A DNA stretch of 64,000 bases from Lineus longissimus. Its lineage: Eukaryota; Nemertea; Pilidiophora; Heteronemertea; Lineidae. How positions within the stretch are numbered: the stretch's first letter is position 1; each line of letters opens with the position of its first letter. Both the position numbers and the translations under genes were made by a program. The notes under the pieces were generated by a model. It was not told where the DNA came from. It worked only from the letters and a program-made list of their open reading frames with translations, and made no database searches. Location of the stretch: the NCBI RefSeq assembly GCF_910592395.1, contig NC_088315.1:5644501-5708500 (forward strand), in the 5' to 3' direction. Shown in pieces: positions 55,609 to 64,000 of this stretch.

Positions 55609-58225
55609 CTAGTGATACTGGCAAGTATAACAGCAATCCGCCTTGATCCTGGAATCCTGGCATTTATCTGCTCTGAGTCTGGAGTCGTAAACCAAGTCAC
55701 TACATTGGTAAATTCGCCCTGTGCGCGAATCCGTGAACTTGTACTGGCTCTTGTCGCCGAACTCGCACCCTGAAAATGGACAAGGTATATTGGTCAACAG
55801 GACTGCGAGACTTTGTACAAACAACTCCCGTACACATGAGCGTACTGTTAAAGGGGGACAGGCAGGAGCAGAGGAGCTAACAAAGTCATGACGTCATCAT
55901 GGTGCGCGGTGCTATTGCTACTCACCGACAGGCGCGGTCTGGATCTTCCACGTCTGACAGGTGGCGCAGCAGTAGTTCTTCACCTGGGTACTGTAGCATT
56001 TTGCCCGTCCCTTCATTCGGACATATTCCGTACACCGGTAGTTGTTGTCGAAAACGATGTCTGTCCTGTCCTCGCAGTATGTCTGCACACTGGCACACCA
56101 TCTGCAGCAGTTCTGAAAAGCAGGTCAGACAACGTAGCGCAATTTCACGTCATAGCCTACTCTTTAGTAATAAAAAGTCTTGCTTCTCTCTTAGCTCTAA
56201 CCGTTTAAACAAAGCTCTACTGAATCTACTTGATAAAACAAAAGTTCCTTGCGTCGGGTGATTATCTATGGACCAATCAAATGCCGGTATTTCGACCCAT
56301 CCGAGTCGGCAACCAATGCATACATGAGCAGATGCTTATTTTACTAGCCGAAATGTTATTAACACCATGAAAGAAGCGAAGACTTTACTTACATCATTGT
56401 TGGAGGGGATGCTGCATCCATCGCGATCCAGTTGCTCGCAACCCTTAATTCTATCGCCGTATGGACAACCTGGGAGTGGAGAAAAGGGCAAGAAGCACGA
56501 AGTTTATGAACCTTCAGAAGGATAAGACCCAGTCGTAAATGTTACACTAGGGCGTTTTTTTCGCGCTGGAAAAGCGGGTAAGTATTCCATAATTCAATAA
56601 ACACTGGCGCTGTTAGTGTGAAGCTGAAGCATAATGAGTTTAATCAAAAGACTCCAACCGTACTCATCTGTTGGTAGATATAATTTACAAATAACCGCTG
56701 GGACCAATTGTACGTTTCTCGCTGCGGTCGGGACCACTGGTCAGGAAAGCCTCCTCTATTCAGACATTAGAAATCAGGCATCATGTTTTCGAAACAAGAC
56801 CAGGGCATGAGGTCATCCTCCAATGCTAACACATTTTTATCATACACGGAAGGGGAGGGTGATCTGGGGCATGGAAGTTAGAAAACTCTGTCTCAAACTC
56901 ACGAGGATTGGCTAGTGATTTCGCCCGATTACACGAGCTGCAACATGTCGAAGCAACCGTGGAGTCGTAACAATAAGACCTCTCGCCAGACACCAGATCG
57001 GCGCATCTCTTGCCGTTGATGCGAGTGTACGGGTTGTCCCGCGTACAGGCTGAAATGACAGATTTGAGCATTACAACAATGATTGAAGCACGACTATCCT
57101 GGGGCCGCTGGTGCTCACATCTTACATCATGGTACAGATTATCAAATCGGACAGACCAACTATACGGTATTTCAAAATGGGACGACATATACAGACTGGA
57201 TAAACTCTCCAAACCTAGTCCATTCCGATATCATTTTAACAAATATTCTTGTCAATTTTATAATTATATATCATTAGACTATAGTTTCATGTAGACATGA
57301 TTCATGATAATACAATGTAATGACTAAATAGCGATGCCTATTAACCACTACTTATCATCCGACAAAGACCAAAATACCCTCCGCAAGCGACGAATTCCGG
57401 CAATCACTAAGCAGGGAACTTGACAAATTTGCGTTACTGCACGAACCATTTGCACTGGTACCAAAGAGAAATGTTATGATAACTGTACAAATAATTGGTT
57501 ATCGGGAGTCGACATTTACTGCCAATCAGGGATAGTTACCCTGTCATGTCCCCACTGCTGTTTGTCCGATTCATGATGAAGTGATTGATATCGGATGAAG
57601 GCCGAGAACGACTAGAAGTTGCGGGGTTTTCCGGCTTATAGGACAGTTTTCGCAAAGCCCCCGAAACGCGACCGCCAACACGTATCCCATTATGTTCGAA
57701 CTTGGCCAATGGTCCAATGTCAAACAGTGTGATCGGATTTCGCGTCGGCATATCGGGGCGAAAACTCCCCCATTTTGACGTTTGAACTCGTATCGGTGTT
57801 CCCAGACTTTCACGCAAAAATATCCAACCCATACAAGGATATCACTATCTTGGTCCTGTAAATTAGGCCACCATTTAAAGGCCTACGCGCGTTCGTCAAA
57901 ATTAGAAATTTGTTATTAAAACTTTCCGATTGCGTTAATTTGTACTACATTTTGTAACCATAAATTTAGCATTGCCGTTGTGAAGACAGGTATACACATA
58001 ACCATAAATACCAAGTTTTTGCACTTCGTATTGCATAATAACAAGTGTGTAAACTGCATCCGATTTTCCTATCCTGTGCCACTACTAAATACGAACAGTG
58101 TACCCATTTTAATAATGGTCTATTCCCCTTGTCATCTTGTCAAATGAAAACAAAATTGAATTCCACTCACCTGCGAGAGAGCCAGTCACGAAGGAGAACA
58201 GGAAGAGAAAAACGGCAGACGACAT
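55609..58225 (-). CDS. Secreted cysteine-rich protein with four ShK-like modules
   Basis: Five exons, 58225-58171, 57049-56903, 56469-56393, 56112-55926 and 55769-55609, total 627 nt and 208 aa. Residues 1-18 form a hydrophobic signal peptide (FLFLFSFVTGSLA). Successive modules follow the pattern C-x(8-11)-C-x(6-8)-CC-x2-C, for example CADL to TCCSSC, CTEY to YCCATC and CSDL to CCYTC. Module 2 is split between exons 3 and 4. The spacing resembles ShK/SXC domains found in secreted enzymes, extracellular matrix proteins and some venom peptides. There is no catalytic domain. I do not recognise an orthologue. An extracellular or defence role is inference. Confidence 0.8.
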
Positions 58226-58499
58226 CCCGCTCCAGTCCTCAACAGGTCAGGAATGATTTGACCAGCCTCTGATGTGTCTGATATTTGATTTCATGAGAAA
58301 TTGGGACAGAAAATAATTTGAAAATTGTCTGCGATTTCGTATCAGCGCAAATAATGTGGGTCAGGGCGAGAGCAATTGCAAAATTATGACCACCTATGGT
58401 ATGGTAATTGATATATAGATATGCTAGATTGTCAAAATTACACTCAATAAGGCTGTTACATATCTGGTGATTTGACACGCAATGTCAGATACCGTATTA

Positions 58500-58680
58500 A
58501 TCTCACATTGGAATCTTGCAAATAACATGTATCTCATCTCTGTCCGTTGTCTTTTTTACCTTTTGTCTTTGTAGTCATTTTTACCAGTTGCTTTTTTGCT
58601 CGTTCCCTTTGTTACCTGTAGTTTTCTTTACCTGTAGCCTTTTTTACCGTAGTTTTTTTACCGTAGCATTTTTTACCTAG
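58500..58680. repeat. Short degenerate TTTTTTACC(G/T)GTAG repeat
   Basis: TTTTTTACCGTAG and variants recur about seven times at intervals of 15-25 bp, upstream of the cysteine-rich gene start. Confidence 0.55.
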
Positions 58681-58888
58681 ATTCGACAATGTGCCACAGT
58701 CACATGGAACAGGAAATCGTGCGGTCGTAAGCTGCAGGATGCATATTTACAATATTTTGTCGTATTGACTTTGAAAAAAAGCATCCGCTCTTGGCGTTAA
58801 TTACAATCATCATAGTGAAATTGTTTCCACCAAGCCATCACAGAGGACTGGACACCGAGTGCAAGTAAGAATTAACAATATGACGTTA

Positions 58889-59164
58889 CTACATGTCTTC
58901 TAGCTCATCTTTAAAATAACCTGGCACCTTCTTCTTGTTAGTGTCGTAGAGTTGATGATTGGCCATGATACTCTTGGCTCTCTCACCGTCTGATACCAAT
59001 TCAATTTCCATCCTGTTCCTTATATTCTCACAAGTCTTTCCATAGAAAGCATTATTCATTGATTTAAAGTAATCTTTCTCAAAATCAGTCTTAGAGTCCA
59101 TCCTCCTTTTAGTGTCAAAAACATTATTCTTAGTGGTTTTGCTCCAAATATTGCATGTCTTCAT
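58889..59164 (-). pseudogene. Fragment of family-B DNA polymerase from a Polinton-like mobile element
   Basis: A 91-residue frame contains FKSMNNAFYGKTCENIRNR, the KxxxNxxYG motif B of protein-primed family-B DNA polymerases in Maverick/Polinton and related elements. Neither the exonuclease domain nor the catalytic DTD motif is present nearby, and flanking DNA shows no integrase or terminal repeats. This is a broken relic. The exact element type cannot be fixed from this stretch. Confidence 0.65.
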
Positions 59165-59632
59165 CTCTGTAATAACGAAATGGTATTTATACAGAATAAA
59201 ATGTTTGCCGTTTTATAAGTTTCACAAGCTTCATAATTGATCTTCTCATGGAAATTAGTACCGTTAACACTCAATATGCTGATATAATGCGTGTTCAACA
59301 CTTACTGAGCAACCCATTATTCACTTAACATCTACATAAGACTACTGAACTGAGCATCATTCATGTATTTGTAGTGGTTGAGGCAGCTTCCTTTAGCAAA
59401 CAGTTGCTATTGGCAATACGCAATATTTTGTTGATGACCGCAAATACATTTATATTTTACCAGTTTAATTCCCACTTTGAAACCGTATAGGGGTGTGTCC
59501 GGCACAGCGCACCAGGAGTTGCATTTATGATTTTGACTTGCCCGGGGTTGATGCTGATTTCGCGCAGCATTTCTCACATCACTATCATTCCAAATGGAAC
59601 CAGAAAGTAGGATACCGTCCTCCTGAAAGAAA

Positions 59633-62090
59633 ATGTCTAGGAGAATACAAGACTCAGATTCAAGTGCGGTGGAATTGGTGGACTTGGACGTCTTGAATCT
59701 GGAAGACATTCACGTCATACCCGCGCCAGAACCAGTTGAAGGTACATGTAGATGTATGTTGTTTGCCATTTCGATTTTCAATTGGCGCCAACAGAGTACA
59801 GTGTATTTTCGAAATTTACTTCGGTTAATGATAAATTTTTCATAGAAGTTAAGTTTTTAAACTGGTGACAAAGCAATGAAATGGTGTCGAATACTGAATA
59901 TAGAAGAAAGACATCCACCAGTTAAAAACACTTTAGTTGTACTCAATATTAATCATTATCAATTTTGATAGTTGACATTGCTGGCATAGCAGTTTTATCC
60001 AATATTAATTTGGCACTTTTCCGGAGATGAGACTTCGTCGCATTTGTTTAAAATTACTGTCTACCTTCACAAACGTGACAATCCCATAATGAAAATCCTC
60101 GATTTCTTCTCTTTTAGTCATTATGAATTCAGACATCGTCATTTTCGACGTCAGCGGAACAATTTTCCGGGTGAGACGAAGCACCATCAACACTGTCCCG
60201 AAGTCCAGACTTGGAGCCATCTGCGCTTCAGACGACTACCCGGACAAACTCAACGGAACCTACTACCTCGATCGTGACCCTGACCTGTTCGCCGCCATCT
60301 TGAACGCCTGTCGAAACCCAGATGAAATCCACGTTCCCGACGACGTATGCCCTGAAGCATTCCGAGAAGAGTTAGTCTATTGGGGGCTCGACCCTACTAA
60401 CTTCAGCACTTGCTGCATTGCCAAGGTCCTAGACAGATTCTCTGAGAAGAAGGCGCTGTCTGCGTTAAGGAATGAGATGATGTCCGATCCTATGTTCAAG
60501 TATAAGATGAAGAAGCATCCGCCGTTCAGCAGCAAGTTTCAAGCGTGCCGGTACCGGGCCTGGCTGTTTCTGGAGTATCCAATTTACTCAAAACCAGCAA
60601 TGGTAAGTTCTTTCGTGATAGCTCTATAAAATAATTTGAAACACTCAGCCCTTCAAACGAGTTATAGGACTGGAACGTATTACAAGAAACTTCGGTCTTA
60701 TCCTACGCTACCTGAATGCCTACTAAAATTAGACTTCCTAATAACTTTTGATTGCAGGGCTTCAGACCAAGATAGCGAGCTACTATTGGCTGCCAAACAC
60801 AAAGAAGTAGTAACATAGTATACTCCTGAATATTCTGTTTTGCAGGCTTGGGGCATCTTCTTCTACATTGCGCTTGTTACCAGCATCATCTTGACTGAGA
60901 TTGCCACTCTGCCTGCAAGTCGATCAAGGGTTTCTCCAACAAATTCTCCCAGGACACACAATACACAAGACTTGCAGGGTATGTTGGACAAGGCTATGAA
61001 CAATGCATTAAAAGCACATTATGAAAACTATGATTACGATGATTACGACGATTACGATGGAAGCGGAGACGGCCTGTACACGACAGCGGCCACACTGGAA
61101 GCACAGGTTGCGGATGTTACATCTTCGTTGCAGTCCTTGTCAAAATGGATGAACGGAAAGAAGAGTGTTAGATCCGTGGACGGAAGTGGATTGTTAGCGA
61201 CCCCACCAACAACTCAACCAGACATTAAGTCAAATAATTCAACTACAAAAGCTACCTCTCGACTGAATTTATATTGGTCAACATCACCCGTTCCCTGGAT
61301 AATGAAAGGACAGATCATCTTCTTGGTATTCTTCACTCTCGAAGTTGTAGTGCGATTCCTACTCTGTTCTGAAAAAGTCCGATTTTTCACATGTTTTTAC
61401 AACATCTTGGATATCCTAATGAGCATATCGGCGACACTGTCCGTCATTGTGGAGAATGTATGCAAAGATTTTAATGGAAATGTCACGGAATTATGCAAAT
61501 ATGCCTCCTACTGCACAGGTGTAGCCACTGTCTTCAGGACAATACGCATCTTCAAACTCTCGCGTTGCTGTGCGGGATTGCGCGTCCTAATTCTGGTCGT
61601 GCAGAGCTCCTTCTTTGAGTTAATGACACTTATTCTTTTCCTGATCGTCGCCATGTTGATTTTCTCTACCCTGATTTACTACGCTGAACTCCACCTCGGT
61701 AATGGATTCATAAGCATTCCTGTGGCGTACTACTGGAGTCTCATCACCATGACCACGGTGGGTTACGGAGATATGCACCCTAACGGAACAGCTGGCTACA
61801 TCATCGGCGTCATGTGCTCCATTGTTGGAATCCTGATCACAGGGATGGCAATTCCAATTATCGGCAACAACTTCAACAAATACTACAGCATCGTCTGCTT
61901 AATCTACGGGGCAATATTCAGTGACAAATTTGACGAGGATGGCAATTTTACAGACGAGTTTCATGTTGGAAGCCATGACACCAGCACGGCACAGGCACAT
62001 TCCGGTCATCGTGGCCACACCAAGGTACATCCAATGCAAAGAAAGTGTCACTGGGGTAAGGAAGAATGCATTAGACAAAAGTTGTACTAG
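59633..62090 (+). CDS. Divergent voltage-gated K+ channel (Kv3/Shaw-like)
   Basis: Exons 59633-59741, 60118-60602 and 60846-62090 total 1839 nt, 612 aa. If the first exon is non-coding, translation starts at 60123 (574 aa). Seen: T1 domain ~40-135 with exact HX5CX20CC zinc motif of Shab/Shaw/Shal channels; S1 ~198-219; a 128-residue extracellular S1-S2 loop with a Tyr-Asp-rich stretch ~258-271; S2 with TLE; S3 NILDI; S4 TVFRTIRIFKLSR; pore TMTTVGYGDM ~500-508; S6 GMAIPIIGNNF. S4 lacks the first two arginines of canonical Kv channels and the S6 PVP bend reads AIP. It may be a modified or regulatory subunit. Confidence 0.88.
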
Positions 62091-62731
62091 TGGACTAACC
62101 GGCCAAGTACCGATATGGTTTCAGCTGGAATTGAAATTCAAAGCGAGTTGAAGGAAACATGCTTGCCAGCAGGACGTGTATTTCGAAAAAGGCTGTCGTT
62201 CGCGCGCGAATGATATTATATTGTATTGTTTGTTGACCTGACTTCTACAAACCATCATATAAATTATTAGTTCCTTTGAAAAGGTATGAAAAATGACGAT
62301 TTTCTATTCGTACTGGGAGGCCTATACTTTGAATGAAGAATAGCTACAATATCAAAGCTCTGTTTGTGATCGTGTCATACCATACAAGGAGTGGCGCTTC
62401 ATCAATATTGATTTACAACTGATCCAAACTGATGGTGTGTGGAAATAGTTTATCTGTCATGACCTAAGTCTATATATCATACTCATCTTAACTATCTTTT
62501 ATCTGTGATGTCTAGAAGTTAGAAAATGGAATATCCAACTCACTACATGTACATGTATGTATATTGTACTAGTCTTATTTTGCTTGATAAATACAAAAAT
62601 GATATTTTGCCGACGGCAACTTGAATTTTCTTTTCTTTACTGTTACAGAGAGCACGCTAGTGGTGTTGCAGCCTTCTCTGTCGTTTTTAAAGGTTACATG
62701 ACACTAACAGCGCCGAATTTCATCTTTATAT
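62091..62731. other. Kv channel 3' UTR and spacer
   Basis: AT-rich. No canonical AATAAA is close to the Kv stop, and no gene is seen. Confidence 0.4.
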
Positions 62732-63600
62732 ATGGACGTTACCAGCCGTCTTATCTGGTGGGTTGCTGCGTCGGTGATTTTAGTAGGTCTACTTTGTTCG
62801 TTTGAGCTGTCAGCAACTCAAGATCACTTCCGTGGCAGAGACTCGTTAGCCGAAGATTCAGGTGGTTTATAGTTGTTGGTCGATCGTTTAGATCATGATG
62901 GGGGGGGGGGGGGCGAAAGTGGCAGGAATGAATGACTTGACGGGACGACCGCAAAGGTGGCTTTGATAAGGATGAGAGAACACATAATGGATCGCCCGCA
63001 TAGTGCTCGTCAAGTGTTGACAGAATCGATTCAGCAAAGGCGAAGAAAAGATAACTCGCGGGAAAGAGGTAAAATTGAAAAATCCAATCAATGGATTCAC
63101 GTCAATGTATATGCTACTTATAATAAATGGTTCGAATGACTCGCCTTTATGACATTCAACGGCCAATAACGCCGTTATAACCATTGATATCAATGCTATC
63201 AATTGTATCCCTTTCTAACAAGATTTATTCACCGCATGATATTGCCATTCGCTTTCTCTGCGTGCAACAACAACTAGTAAATATACCTCGACTGAGATAT
63301 CATTGCTAAGCATGTCAACACTCAATGGCACTCTTATAGTTCGCAAGGAGCAATGGTTTTCTTTTGAAGTTCAGAGCAATGTAGTAAGGAAGATAACTAG
63401 ATGATCCGAAGCCCAGATCGATTCAACTACAGCTTCAAACCCGAGTATTTCCAATTTAAAAAAGCTACATACCAGGACTTTGGGTGGATCAGCGTTGGTG
63501 TGTGAAGAACTTTGTGGACGGAAAGACTGCTTCTCAATATCAGTGGTTCAAGGATACAGGAAACTTCGCCGAGAGTTTGGTGTACAGCTGGCGAATTTGA
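62732..63600 (+). CDS. Possible signal-anchor protein, 5' part (low confidence)
   Basis: ATG at 62732 opens a 43-residue exon (62732-62861) with a short N-terminus and a strong hydrophobic segment IWWVAASVILVGLLCSF at residues 8-24, then a polar region, ending at a weak donor GTGGTT. A possible second exon at 63476-63600 (acceptor CATACCAG) joins in phase 1 and runs to TGA, which would give 84 aa. In another frame the same stretch reads on to a good donor AGAG|GTAAGT at 63661. The start resembles a secreted protein or a Golgi type II enzyme, but most of the gene may lie beyond the window. Confidence 0.3.
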
Positions 63601-64000
63601 AATGCTGTGGTGCTAATTGTAAATGTAGACATCATTCTGCGATCTTCTGTTCGAGGAAGAGGTAAGTGTAACTTCATTCTTCTCTCTGTCAATGGACAGA
63701 GACATGGTAATCAATATCGTCGGTGGTCAACTTGAACCATTGCGAGGTAAATGGTTATTCGCAAATAAGCAACTTACGTTTACCGAATAACAGCTTGATA
63801 TATTTTTCGTGACACAAGCAGAGCTGAAATGTCCTTGTTACAGCTGAAACCGTTTTGTAAGTTAGGTATAAATCCAACCACCATCTTGAAAACCTCCATT
63901 TGAAAACAAACTTCATTTGACCAGTTCGTACCCGACTGACATTGCTTCAATTCTTTGTAGATTGAGAAATCGAGAGACAAGATGGTATACATCGACTTCA
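63601..64000. other. No supported gene
   Basis: Except for a possible exon end at 63661 (AGAG|GTAAGT), I see nothing assignable in the last 400 bases. Confidence 0.4.

Noticed and set aside
63480-63661. Cys-rich frame (ELCGRKDC to KCCGANCKC) as an exon of the terminal gene
   Set aside because: It has a good donor, but its phase does not match the upstream exon at 62732-62861. A separate gene entering from an unseen exon cannot be excluded.

Overview
This is eukaryotic, animal nuclear DNA. Genes are split by short GT-AG introns, intergenic DNA is AT-rich, and tRNA-derived SINEs, a small palindromic transposon family and degenerate tandem repeats lie between genes. Gene content (SETDB1, SDHAF2, HSD17B12, RPL32, Kv channel, G-gamma), frequent TACATGTA-type words and a lophotrochozoan-looking repeat suggest a marine lophotrochozoan (mollusc, annelid or brachiopod). 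The phylum is inferred. I assembled exons by hand from splice sites and reading-frame phase. The eleven main gene models all close in frame.

Layout. 1-2.4 kb: unrecognised 247-aa protein ending in a CaaX box (+), preceded by a 73-bp triplication that copies its splice acceptor. 3.8-6.7 kb: degenerate ~227-bp satellite. 6.8-20.9 kb: SETDB1 histone H3K9 methyltransferase (-, 28 coding exons, 1141 aa). 21.2-27.5 kb: cathepsin D-like aspartic protease (+) with three alternative last exons of 162 nt each. 28.2-30.3 kb: SDHAF2 (-). 30.6-34.5 kb: HSDL1 (+) with a duplicated, apparently mutually exclusive Rossmann-fold exon. 37.6-40.7 kb: HSD17B12 (-). 40.9-44.6 kb: HSD17B14 (+). 48.0-48.7 kb: G protein gamma subunit (-). 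49.3-51.0 kb: RPL32 (+). 53.1-54.9 kb: divergent class A GPCR (-). 55.6-58.2 kb: secreted cysteine-rich ShK-like repeat protein (-). 58.9 kb: fragment of a mobile-element family-B DNA polymerase. 59.6-62.1 kb: divergent Kv channel (+). 62.7-63.6 kb: possible signal-anchor protein (+).

How it fits together. Four adjacent pairs are head-to-head and probably share promoters: SETDB1/cathepsin D, SDHAF2/HSDL1, HSD17B12/HSD17B14 and G-gamma/RPL32. Three short-chain dehydrogenases sit next to each other. HSDL1 and HSD17B12 share four intron positions, so they look like products of an old local duplication.

The most interesting signals are the two exon-duplication switches. One gives alternative C-terminal segments of a lysosomal or digestive protease, one of which loses the polyproline loop. 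The other gives alternative nucleotide-binding segments of HSDL1, separated by a 37-nt spacer that looks too short to be spliced as an intron.
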